Assembly: GCA_002449535.1 (NCBI GenBank)
Contig: DJWZ01000118.1
Span: 24,987 to 88,986, forward strand
DNA from: Prevotellaceae bacterium UBA7017
Lineage (GTDB): Bacteria > Bacteroidota > Bacteroidia > Bacteroidales > Bacteroidaceae
DNA length: 64,000 nt
Direction: 5' to 3'
Shown piece after piece: positions 12,080 through 19,121 of the stretch. Position numbers and translations under genes: made by a program. The notes under the pieces were generated by a model, which was not told the DNA's origin, ran no database searches, and saw only the letters and a list, made by a program, of their open reading frames with translations. How positions within the stretch are numbered: position 1 is the stretch's first letter; each line of letters begins with the position of its first letter.

Positions 12080-12088
12080 ACAAAAGTA
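12080..12088 (-). promoter_or_regulatory. Promoter -7 element of the VanX-like gene
   Basis: Minus-strand TACTTTTGT fits TAnnTTTG(C/T). It supports the start codon at 12051 rather than one further upstream. No -33 at the right distance is obvious. Confidence 0.45.
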
Positions 12089-12111
12089 GTATTTTTTTTC
12101 CAAATCATCCA

Positions 12112-12160
12112 CTTTTTTTTGAACTTTTCGATTATTTGTGGAAGATTTGTTCGGTTGTTT
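12112..12160 (+). repeat. Imperfect direct repeat, copy A
   Basis: Contains AACTTTTC, then GAAGATTTGTTC and a repeated TTNTTTG-like half. It matches copy B at 12653-12702 at about three quarters of positions, and most differences are purine for purine or pyrimidine for pyrimidine. The two copies flank the decayed gene at 12202-12528. Confidence 0.6.
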
Positions 12161-12201
12161 GCGGTAATAACCGTTACCTATATATTTTAATCCTTTAATT
12201 A

Positions 12202-12528
12202 CATGAAGCGAGTTTTTATGGCGTGATACAATAGGTAACACCCAAGCTACGCTGTGCTCTGGGCATGGAACTTGTCACAGACAAGATATTCCTGCGCCCC
12301 GAGAAGTCCGACCTGCCAAGGAAAATGGAAATCAGTGAACTCGCCGAGCGCTTTGGCATCTTTGCCGACCTGCAAGCCGCCAAGGACATATCGTTAAATT
12401 TCGGTCTTGGAGCCACAGTTCCCTTTTACAGCCGACTCCGAGAAAGCGGATACAACAAGACCTACATGCGCATGTATGACAATGTAAAGCCTTTCTTAAA
12501 GCTACAGTTGAAGTATAGCATACGTTAA
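12202..12528 (+). pseudogene. Decayed beta-barrel-like protein remnant
   Basis: An open stretch of 87 codons (from ATG 12265) ends in KPFLKLQLKYSIR, which looks like the last strands of an outer-membrane barrel, with FGLGATVPFY and KTYMRMYD before it. Reading upstream in the same frame continues plausibly (SFYGVIQ, stop TAG at 12232, VTPKLRCALG) to a stop near 12196. The rest of a barrel, a signal peptide and a start are missing. I infer the 3' end of a deleted gene. The family is not recognised, and a short expressed protein cannot be excluded. Confidence 0.4.
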
Positions 12529-12652
12529 AAGCCCCCCCCTCATCAGGAATCACATGTCTCATAAATCGAGACAAACAAATCGGAATTTACTGATATTTTA
12601 GATTCATAACGCCTCAGCAAAAGGAGTTATTATTTTTCATTCCATCCGAATA

Positions 12653-12702
12653 TTTTTTAAACTTTTCAGTTGTTTGCAGAAGATTTGTTCTATTATTTAT
12701 GG
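12653..12702 (+). repeat. Imperfect direct repeat, copy B
   Basis: Partner of the copy at 12112-12160, sharing AACTTTTC and GAAGATTTGTTC in the same order and spacing. Confidence 0.6.
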
Positions 12703-12734
12703 AAAACAAATCATTTTTTTAGAGTACACTCGAG

Positions 12735-12754
12735 AAATTCCTACTCTGCACTCC
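12735..12754 (-). repeat. 20-bp intergenic repeat, first copy
   Basis: The minus strand reads GGAGTGCAGAGTAGGAATTT, identical over 20 bases to 45202-45221 on the plus strand. Flanking bases remain similar (CGAGTGTACT versus CCCGTGCACT), so the shared unit is longer than 20 bp. Confidence 0.8.
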
Positions 12755-13061
12755 AGTAATTTTTCCAGTGTACTCAAAAAATATTTCCTCCGCACTCAAA
12801 AAACTTTCGTCCCAAACACCTGCGCTTATCTGAAACGTTAATGACACTTCTTGTTATTTTCCACAAAAGTCACTCTAAAAGCCAATTCTTCGATTTCGTT
12901 AACAAAAACGATCAAATACGTTAACGAAACAAATCGAACGACTCTTCTTGTATCTGCTATATTCATAGCAAAAAAAAATAGAAAGCAGGATAGGGAATAT
13001 ACTATAAAATTCCGTTAACAATTGCACAAACCTTCCTGTTGGGATACAATATGTTCCAGTT

Positions 13062-13862
13062 TCATAATTTTCTTTCAATTATACTAACAATTATAATACT
13101 TATTTCATATAGCATATAGAGAGGTATCGAAACTAATATCAAAGTCATCACATCTGGCGGTGTGATGATAGCAGCCACAAGCATTATTACTATAAAGGAG
13201 TGCTTGCGATAATTAGAAAGCATAGAAGATGTCACAATTCCCATCTTACCCAGGAAAAAAGCAATTACAGGTAATTGGAATACAATACCCATAACCAGTG
13301 TTAACGAGACGAAGGTGGAGATATACGAATCAAGCGTAATGTTGCTCACCACCTTTGCCGACACGCTGTAAGTGCCAAGGAATCGAAAAGAGATGGGGAA
13401 CAGTACAAAGTATGACATAAGCACACCGAGAATAAACAGCACATAGATTACGCCAGCCACTTGTACCGAATATTTTCGCTCATTTTCATAAAGAGCAGGA
13501 GATACAAACCGAAATAACTCGTATAGAACATAAGGTGATGCTCCAAGCAAACCAAGATATACAGCAGTTGAGATATGAGTCATAAATTGGCTCGACAGAT
13601 CTGTGGCTATCAAATCCACATGGAATTCCTCAAACCGAAAATCTATGCCCAAGAATTGCATTAAACGTTCCAACCAACGATAGGTACAGAAATTCCATTC
13701 ACTTGGAGCCAACAAAATATCCCACGTTATTTCTTTAAAGAAAAATACAATTATTGCAATAGCTACAGCTACAACAATAATACGAAATAGCATTTGGCGG
13801 AACACCTCTAAGTGTCCGCCAAATGTTAACATCTCCTCATTTTCGTTTTTATTGCTTTGCAG
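13062..13862 (-). CDS. tatC: Sec-independent translocase TatC
   Basis: Polytopic membrane subunit of the twin-arginine translocase, which recognises RR signal peptides and exports folded proteins. It has six predicted membrane spans. Family landmarks are the N-terminal MLTFGGHLEVFRQML, the periplasmic FRFVSPALYENERKY, and AAIITPPDVMTLILVSIPLYMLYE near the end. The ATG at 13862 overlaps tatA by 14 bp and gives 266 residues, normal length. It is the last gene of the CXXX-peptide operon, after tatA. No TatB-like gene is nearby, as in minimal TatAC systems. Confidence 0.93.
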   Translation of the reverse strand: MQSNKNENEEMLTFGGHLEVFRQMLFRIIVVAVAIAIIVFFFKEITWDILLAPSEWNFCTYRWLERLMQFLGIDFRFEEFHVDLIATDLSSQFMTHISTAVYLGLLGASPYVLYELFRFVSPALYENERKYSVQVAGVIYVLFILGVLMSYFVLFPISFRFLGTYSVSAKVVSNITLDSYISTFVSLTLVMGIVFQLPVIAFFLGKMGIVTSSMLSNYRKHSFIVIMLVAAIITPPDVMTLILVSIPLYMLYEISIIIVSIIERKL

Positions 13863-14097
13863 CATCAGGTTCTGCTGATGATGTTCCTTCCGATGATATA
13901 TCAGAAGCATCTTTGATGACATCTTTTACTTCATTGATAGGCTCCGTTATTTCGCGAGTGCCTTTCTTGAACTCACTAACGCCTTGCCCAAGCCCGCGCA
14001 TCATTTCTGGTAGTTTCTTTCCACCGAAAAGCAATAGAGCGATACCAGCTATTAGCACCAACTCAGTTGTTCCAATAAATAATATTTGTGATGCCAT
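13849..14097 (-). CDS. tatA: Sec-independent translocase TatA
   Basis: Small pore-forming subunit of the Tat translocase. One N-terminal membrane span (TTELVLIAGIALLLFGGKKLPE) is followed by the FGGKKLPE hinge and an amphipathic helix (MRGLGQGVSEFKKGTRE), then a short charged tail. At 82 residues it is typical of TatA/E. The ATG at 14097 is chosen over a GTG two codons upstream. It starts 2 bp after the accessory gene's stop and overlaps tatC by 14 bp, so all are co-translated in the CXXX operon. Confidence 0.93.
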   Translation of the reverse strand: MASQILFIGTTELVLIAGIALLLFGGKKLPEMMRGLGQGVSEFKKGTREITEPINEVKDVIKDASDISSEGTSSAEPDAAKQ

Positions 14098-14099
14098 AA

Positions 14100-14378
14100 T
14101 CACTCATGAATTACCAAAAATATTTCACATGTGTCAAAGTTTATTTCCCAGTTTCCATTTTCCACGGACTCCCACTGGTACCTCTCTGCCATTCTGTCCC
14201 ACCATTGTTGGAACTTTGTACCAGTTTCACCCATGTCTTTTACCAGTTTCTCGTACAATTCAACATTGTCCGCAGTTAAAATCTTTGCCAACTCATTTAA
14301 TCCATTGCGACGTTCGAAGAGAGCCAGAATCTCACTACGCTCATCAGGTGTCACTTGACCTATTAGTTTTTTTTTCAT
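14100..14378 (-). CDS. CXXX repeat peptide modification system protein
   Basis: 92-residue acidic cytoplasmic protein, without signal peptide or cysteine cluster beyond one Cys (DTCEIF). I recognise it as the small accessory family found beside CXXX-repeat peptides in Bacteroidales; its role is unknown, possibly precursor binding or scaffolding. It starts at TAATG, sharing one base with the stop of the upstream maturase, and is followed after 2 bp by tatA. An ATG six bases upstream (14384) is an alternative start. Confidence 0.7.
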   Translation of the reverse strand: MKKKLIGQVTPDERSEILALFERRNGLNELAKILTADNVELYEKLVKDMGETGTKFQQWWDRMAERYQWESVENGNWEINFDTCEIFLVIHE

Positions 14379-15301
14379 TACCATTCTTCTCTTTTATCAA
14401 AAGGGTCTAAATAATCTATTTCACTAATATCTTCTTGTTCTGGAAGGAAAGTACCATGCTTGCGTATATTCTTCAATAATAAACGGCTTGCATTGCGTTC
14501 CAAATGTGCCAAAACACATTGCTCATGAGAAGGAGTATTGACTTCAAGCGTAGTTTTCTTATTCAACCAAACGCAACGCTTACACTGCCATGCATCGCAA
14601 TGACGACATATGGGAGCGTAATCCAACTTATAAAGCTGTTTATTCTTGATATCAAGTCCATGCTCTAAATCTCCAACACAGTCTGCTTCATCCTCATAAT
14701 AAAAAGCTGGACATACGTAGAACTTACCATTTGGAGCCAATGTAATATTTGTATCTGCGGCACCACAATTATTCATATCTTTCAGCATTAAACGATCTGT
14801 CAAGAGATTTATTTGAGGAGTTCTACCCGACACATATAATTGTTCTACCTTCACAGAAAGTTTTTCAAGTAATTCCTTATATTGTTCAAAGTTATTGTCA
14901 GTAAACGACTCAATATCTTTCAACACGATATTAAGCCGAGGAACATTCTCTAATACCTCAATAATAGCCGCAGCACTGCCGAAAAGAGTCTGTTTGTCTG
15001 TTCTCCATACAACAGGAACATCACTCTCTATGTCTTTTATACTATTGGTCACCCATATATCTGCATCGTTATCTGATGGTTTTATCTTAGAATGGTCTAT
15101 ACTCTCTATTATATCTGCATATTCATTGGGCAATTCATAGTCAGGATATACAAATTGAATCATGAGGTTTTCCATCATGCCAAATCGTATTCCAGCTTTT
15201 AATGTTTCAATTGGAACAAGTCTCAGTTCCTTCTTAACATTCTCATAGTGACAAAATGAGGTGCTGGTGTCATCTAATAAAATAATAAGGTATTGCAACA
15301 T
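14378..15301 (-). CDS. CXXX repeat peptide maturase (SPASM-like, no radical SAM motif)
   Basis: 307 residues. The N-terminal half lacks the CxxxCxxC radical SAM motif (a lone Cys17). The C-terminal half carries nine-residue-scale Cys spacing like a SPASM/twitch domain: C179, C197 (GKFYVCPAFYYEDE), C208, C232xxC235, C240xxC243 and C262. It thus looks like a partner that holds auxiliary Fe-S clusters. It matches the family usually named CXXX repeat peptide maturase. It follows the radical SAM gene by 5 bp and overlaps the accessory gene by one base. Whether it binds the precursor, passes electrons or has its own chemistry is unknown. Confidence 0.75.
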   Translation of the reverse strand: MLQYLIILLDDTSTSFCHYENVKKELRLVPIETLKAGIRFGMMENLMIQFVYPDYELPNEYADIIESIDHSKIKPSDNDADIWVTNSIKDIESDVPVVWRTDKQTLFGSAAAIIEVLENVPRLNIVLKDIESFTDNNFEQYKELLEKLSVKVEQLYVSGRTPQINLLTDRLMLKDMNNCGAADTNITLAPNGKFYVCPAFYYEDEADCVGDLEHGLDIKNKQLYKLDYAPICRHCDAWQCKRCVWLNKKTTLEVNTPSHEQCVLAHLERNASRLLLKNIRKHGTFLPEQEDISEIDYLDPFDKREEW

Positions 15302-15306
15302 AGTGA

Positions 15307-16518
15307 TTAGCAGATTTCTGATTTAACATCTCGTTTGTTCTTTTCAAATTCCTCGCGTTGTCCCTCTAACTCCAATTTGCGATAAAGCTTATTCCAATAG
15401 TAGTTGTTGGCACGCACGCGAGCCTTGTGCATTTTGCAGATGGCAGTCGAGCGTTGATAGATGGTATTCGTCTCAGCAGCGTCGTAGTTTTCACCTTGAC
15501 ACCAAGCACATCCACTAGCAACCTCACAATCTATACATTCCAGAGGTGATTGTGTCAACCTGTCAAGAGTTAAGAAAGGTCGTAGTTTATTCTTATCAAT
15601 ACCGTCATGTACATTTCCTATTTTGATAGGTTTCTTACTGCGTAGAGAATATCCTGCAAAACGAGTGCAAGGGTAAAAATTACCTGCTGCGTCAACTGCA
15701 AGCATTCTACCTGCTCCGCACCAGTTTTGATTATCCAGCACCTTATCCATAGGTTTACCAATATGCTCACTGAAGAAAGAGCATGCAAAGTCTTTATAAT
15801 ATCCTTCGTCTATAATATCATCAGCCAATTGCATCAATTGGTCTTCAAACAATGCATCATCCCCGTCATTCCATACCTTTTCAAAAACGCAATTTATATC
15901 AACTTCATGAATACCTAACGAAAAAAGATGTAGCACGCTTTCTTTTATGTATATAATATCAGGACTACTAATGGTAACCTTGGTAGCAGGCTCATCATTA
16001 AATTGTTTTAGCCATAAAGGAATATTTTTCACAACATCATCATAAGAACCTTTACCTGAAAACTTATATATTCTATTCATATCATGTTTCAACCGTGTAC
16101 CATCAATTGTAATACCGATACTAAGGTGCGATTTATTTTTCTTTATGAAATTTTGGACGTTTTCATGATTGTAAGTTATACCATTTGTTGAGAAACTAAA
16201 CCTATATGAGTCAAACCAATGATGATTACGTTTATAAAGTTCCGATTTAATATAGTCGCATATTTTATCAACTAATTCTATTTCTAAAAAAGGTTCACCA
16301 CCAATAAAATCCCAAACAACAGATTTTTGTGGAAATTCATTTTCAAGACCTAATATATAATCTATAGCATTTTTTGCAGTGTTAAACGTCATTCGCTCAT
16401 TTGGATTCTTGCCAACCAAATAACAATATTTACATGCAAGTTGACAATCTTTAGTCACTATAAATGTTATAGTTTGAGCTATGCCATCTTCCCATGGCTT
16501 GTCCAACTTTCTAATCAT
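15307..16518 (-). CDS. Radical SAM peptide maturase, CXXX-repeat target
   Basis: 403-residue radical SAM/SPASM enzyme that would modify the Cys-rich precursor encoded just upstream. The 4Fe-4S/SAM site is C25xxxC29xxC32 (TKDCQLACKYCYL), followed by the GGEP motif (FIGGEPFLE). The SPASM region has C267, C284 (GNFYPCTRF), C328xxC331, C337xxC340 and C361. Related SPASM enzymes make thioether or other crosslinks on peptides; the exact bond here is not known. It is cytoplasmic. It begins 3 bp after the precursor's stop, so the two are translated together. Confidence 0.88.
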   Translation of the reverse strand: MIRKLDKPWEDGIAQTITFIVTKDCQLACKYCYLVGKNPNERMTFNTAKNAIDYILGLENEFPQKSVVWDFIGGEPFLEIELVDKICDYIKSELYKRNHHWFDSYRFSFSTNGITYNHENVQNFIKKNKSHLSIGITIDGTRLKHDMNRIYKFSGKGSYDDVVKNIPLWLKQFNDEPATKVTISSPDIIYIKESVLHLFSLGIHEVDINCVFEKVWNDGDDALFEDQLMQLADDIIDEGYYKDFACSFFSEHIGKPMDKVLDNQNWCGAGRMLAVDAAGNFYPCTRFAGYSLRSKKPIKIGNVHDGIDKNKLRPFLTLDRLTQSPLECIDCEVASGCAWCQGENYDAAETNTIYQRSTAICKMHKARVRANNYYWNKLYRKLELEGQREEFEKNKRDVKSEIC

Positions 16519-16521
16519 ATT

Positions 16522-17040
16522 CTAATGATTATAAGAAACCTTGGAACATTTTATACTACAAGAAGTACTACACGTACGGCTACAACCCCCTTTACATGTA
16601 GAAGAACAACTGCTTCCACCACAAGTCCCAGTACAAGAACCCGTACATGACGTACAACCATTATAACAATGAGCGGTACAATTAGAGCAGCCATTAGAAG
16701 TCCCAGAAGCAGTACTACTAGAAGCACATGATGTTTCACATCCGCTAAAACATGCGCCAGTACAAGAAGCACCACTGCAAGACGCTGGCTGCCAAGCAGC
16801 ATTTACTTTACAAGAATTACGGCAATTTGCAGTACACCCACCAGAACATGAACCACCTGTATTTTTAGAAGAATCCTCCTCATCATCGAAATCATATTGA
16901 TCGCCATCACCTCCTCCACAACTACCTAAAAGAGTAGAACCAAAAGCCAGCATTCCAACTATAGGCAATGTCCTTTTTGCCGCATTCTTGAAAAACTCTC
17001 TTCGCGATTGGAGTTCTTCATTCTTCTCGTTTTTCTTCAT
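16522..17040 (-). CDS. CXXX-repeat radical SAM target peptide, Tat lipoprotein
   Basis: 172-residue Cys-rich precursor. The N-terminus has a twin-arginine motif SRREFFK (12-18), a hydrophobic stretch and a lipobox LLGSC (Cys41), so it should be exported by Tat and lipid-anchored. After an acidic Asp/Glu spacer (about 48-57) come 22 cysteines, mostly at four-residue intervals: 65-69-73-77, 93-97-101-105, 121-125-129, 132-136-140 and 145 through 165 in steps of four. The spacers are small (Ser, Thr, Gly, Ala). This is the CXXX-repeat target family. It is first in the operon with the maturases, tatA and tatC. ATG 17040 is chosen over one five codons upstream because the motif spacing fits. Confidence 0.88.
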   Translation of the reverse strand: MKKNEKNEELQSRREFFKNAAKRTLPIVGMLAFGSTLLGSCGGGDGDQYDFDDEEDSSKNTGGSCSGGCTANCRNSCKVNAAWQPASCSGASCTGACFSGCETSCASSSTASGTSNGCSNCTAHCYNGCTSCTGSCTGTCGGSSCSSTCKGGCSRTCSTSCSIKCSKVSYNH

Positions 17041-17108
17041 AACGTTATAAATCAAAGATGCCTATGAACTCCCAAATTCAGCGTGAATATTCAGTTTAGG
17101 TTTGGAAA

Positions 17109-17489
17109 TAAAAAAGACGTGGGAGTTATTTCCTCCGTGCTTATTCCTAAGTTCAGGCCTTCGCATTGCCCCCAAGTAAGAATAAGCAACGCAAGCCAGC
17201 CCACGCCAAGCGATTATATTAACCAATAATACCATTGCTCACATTAAAACATGGTAAATGGATATTATTAGGATATAATCTACCCACGCGAACGCTCCAG
17301 TTGCATTACGTCTGTACTTGGTTTCAAAGTTGCGAAGTTTGAACTTACAGAACAGTAACGTTTAGAAAACGTCCTTTCCGAGCCTCGCCCTATATGCAGT
17401 TAAAGGCTCATTCCAATATGTCAAAGACCTTGCCCATTCCCTTTGTGCTCTACATCTCATATGAGATTAAACACACGAACTGGCTTGAT
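17109..17489 (-). ncRNA. Structured RNA of unknown family, about 380 nt
   Basis: A strong promoter at 17496-17527 (minus) would start an RNA near 17489. Its 3' end near 17109 has CCCACG pairing with an upstream CGTGGG, followed by CTTTTTTATTT. Predicted stems include a long-range CAAGCCAG/CTGGCTTG, GAGCCT/AGGCTC, a long hairpin (GATTATAT...ATATAATC with inner TATTATTGG) and GCTTATTC/GAATAAGC. No protein fits. It lacks the landmarks I know for tmRNA, RNase P or SRP RNA. A 6S-like RNA is one possibility for the 3' part. It could also be the 5' leader of the CXXX operon, with the 3' stem as an attenuator. Exact ends are estimates. Confidence 0.5.
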
Positions 17490-17495
17490 CTGGCT

Positions 17496-17527
17496 GCAAA
17501 GATAAGGATTATTTTTTTATCGTGCAA
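17496..17527 (-). promoter_or_regulatory. Promoter of the structured RNA
   Basis: Minus-strand -7 TATCTTTGC (17496-17504) and TTG (17525-17527) are separated by 20 bp, a full consensus match. Confidence 0.75.
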
Positions 17528-17715
17528 GAAAAACCATAAAAAAGTTCAGTTTTTCCTTCTGTGTACGCACCCGAGGAGATAATAGTTAAAGATTAACGCC
17601 AGTTATTGAGTGGAAAGTTCAAGAGTTTTGGTATTCTGAAAAAATTTTCTGCGTTTTATCCTGCCTCTCTCCTAATCTCTCCTAATTGTGTAACGGAATA
17701 GCAATCATTTTAAGT

Positions 17716-18207
17716 TTACAATATTTCTCTTGCTATCCATGCACATGCTTCTGCATCGGCAAGTGCATGGTGATGGTTCTCTAAGCAATAGCCACAGGCA
17801 GCAGCGACTGTCTGGAGTTGGTGGTTTTCCAAATCGGGGAGCACTCGACGCGAAACACAGAGTGTGTCGTAAAACTCATAATCAGGGTAGTCCATCTGAT
17901 ACACACGGAAAACAGCCTTCAGACAACTTTCGTCAAAAGGTTTGTTATGGGCCACAAGAGGCAAGCCTTCAATGAGAGGTTCTATCTGCGCCCACACCTT
18001 TGGAAATACAGGAGCATCATCGGTATCTTCGTGACACAGCCCATGCACCTGTGAACACCAGTAGTTATAGTAGTTAGGTTCTGGCTGGATGAGTGAATAA
18101 AAAGAATCCACTATCTCACCATTACGTACAATGACAACTCCTACTGAGCATACACTGCTGCGCTCATTGTTTGCTGTTTCAAAATCTATTGCTGCAAAGT
18201 CTTGCAT
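17716..18207 (-). CDS. 3'-5' exonuclease (DNA polymerase III epsilon-like)
   Basis: 163-residue DEDDh exonuclease domain, no other domain. Motif I is AAIDFETAN (Asp and Glu), motif II HNKPFDESCL, and motif III has HALADAEA (His and Asp). It could proofread or trim DNA or RNA; stand-alone copies are common in Bacteroidales. The ATG at 18207 is chosen because the promoter at 18268-18300 gives a leader of about 55 nt, and longer start choices add non-conserved residues. Confidence 0.85.
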   Translation of the reverse strand: MQDFAAIDFETANNERSSVCSVGVVIVRNGEIVDSFYSLIQPEPNYYNYWCSQVHGLCHEDTDDAPVFPKVWAQIEPLIEGLPLVAHNKPFDESCLKAVFRVYQMDYPDYEFYDTLCVSRRVLPDLENHQLQTVAAACGYCLENHHHALADAEACAWIAREIL

Positions 18208-18267
18208 TTTATAATTCTTTAATGTGTCGATGATTACCACATGGTGGCAGAGGTTAGTATATTTTTT

Positions 18268-18300
18268 ACAAAAGTACAAAAAACTTCCAATATCAACAAA
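18268..18300 (-). promoter_or_regulatory. Promoter of the exonuclease gene
   Basis: Minus-strand -7 TACTTTTGT (18268-18276) and -33 TTTG (18297-18300) with a 20-bp spacer. Confidence 0.65.
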
Positions 18301-18333
18301 ATTCAAGCAAAAATAAAAAAAATCTTATTTTTG

Positions 18334-18366
18334 TTTGGTTTTTTGCTCACTTTTTCGTACCTTTGC
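18334..18366 (+). promoter_or_regulatory. Promoter of yceD-rpmF-fabH-era
   Basis: TTTG (18334-18337), 20 bp, then TACCTTTGC (18358-18366). The expected start at about 18372 is only a couple of bases before the yceD ATG at 18374. Confidence 0.75.
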
Positions 18367-18373
18367 CGCCTGA

Positions 18374-18910
18374 ATGTCCAGTTTTGAGATGCTTGATATT
18401 GACCTGAAGGCTATGACAGAGGACTCGAAAGAGTTCACTTTAGTGCTTGATGACAAATATTTCAATGCTCTTGACGATGCTGAAATACAGCATGGAACGG
18501 TAACGACGACAGTGCTTCTTAGCAAGATGCCATCCGAACAGTTTGCCCTATCATTCACTATTGAGGGCAACGTCACTATTCCGTGTGACCTTTGTTTAGA
18601 CGACATGGAGCAACCTATAAAGGGGCAATGCAGTTACATAGTAAAGCTGGGCACTGAGTCTGGCGTTGATGACGAGGTAATAGTGGTGGATGAGAATCAA
18701 GGCATCCTCTCACTCCCTTGGATAATCTACGAGACAATAGTATTGGCAATACCCATTAAGCACGTTCATGCACCTGGAAAATGCAATGCTGCGATGACAC
18801 AGAAGCTCGAAGAGCTGTCAGCCACCCGAAGTGGTGATGAGATTACCGATATCGATGACGATGATACTATTGACCCACGCTGGGCAGCATTAAGTAAACT
18901 AAAAAAGTAA
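18374..18910 (+). CDS. yceD: YceD/DUF177 family protein
   Basis: 178-residue acidic protein of the DUF177 family, which in many bacteria sits next to rpmF and is linked to 23S rRNA accumulation. Features are the paired cysteines in IPCDLCLDDM, a Cys in APGKCNAAM and the C-terminal DPRWAALSKLKK. The start gives MSSFEMLDIDLK, aligning with family N-termini; the next in-frame ATG (18389) would lose conserved residues. With the promoter so close, the message may be nearly leaderless. rpmF follows after 25 bp. Confidence 0.88.
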   Translation: MSSFEMLDIDLKAMTEDSKEFTLVLDDKYFNALDDAEIQHGTVTTTVLLSKMPSEQFALSFTIEGNVTIPCDLCLDDMEQPIKGQCSYIVKLGTESGVDDEVIVVDENQGILSLPWIIYETIVLAIPIKHVHAPGKCNAAMTQKLEELSATRSGDEITDIDDDDTIDPRWAALSKLKK

Positions 18911-18935
18911 AATTGTCTAAAATTAGTAAAGAAAA

Positions 18936-19121
18936 ATGGCACATCCTAAAAGAAGACAGTCAAAGACTCGCACTCTCAAGCGTCGTACTCATGACAAGGC
19001 TGTAGCTCCTACACTGGCTATCTGCCCTAACTGTGGCGCTTACTACGTTTACCACACAGTATGTCCTACTTGTGGCCAGTATCGCGGAAAGCAGGCTATT
19101 GAACAAGTAGAGGAAGCATGA
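18936..19121 (+). CDS. rpmF: 50S ribosomal protein L32
   Basis: 61 residues. The start MAHPKRRQSKTRTLKRRTH is the basic L32 tail, followed by a CPNC...CPTC zinc ribbon. It is a small component of the large ribosomal subunit. It is preceded by yceD and overlaps fabH by 4 bp (ATGA). Confidence 0.97.
   Translation: MAHPKRRQSKTRTLKRRTHDKAVAPTLAICPNCGAYYVYHTVCPTCGQYRGKQAIEQVEEA

Larger units (their letters stand above)
12529..13061. other. Gene-free, AT-rich, repeat-bearing gap
   Basis: No convincing gene. It begins with an 8-C run, holds direct-repeat copy B (12653-12702), a 20-bp sequence found inverted at 45202-45221 (here 12735-12754), and several short AGTGTACTC/GCACTC-like words. No tRNA or clear terminator was seen. 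Confidence 0.6.

Noticed and set aside
17109..17489. tmRNA, RNase P or SRP RNA
   Set aside because: Key signatures (T-arm with CCA end, AGGAAAGUCC/ACAGA, GGAA tetraloop domain) are not seen.
17394..17582. 62-codon plus-strand frame in the RNA region
   Set aside because: It is antisense to the structured RNA and its promoter; no coding signs.
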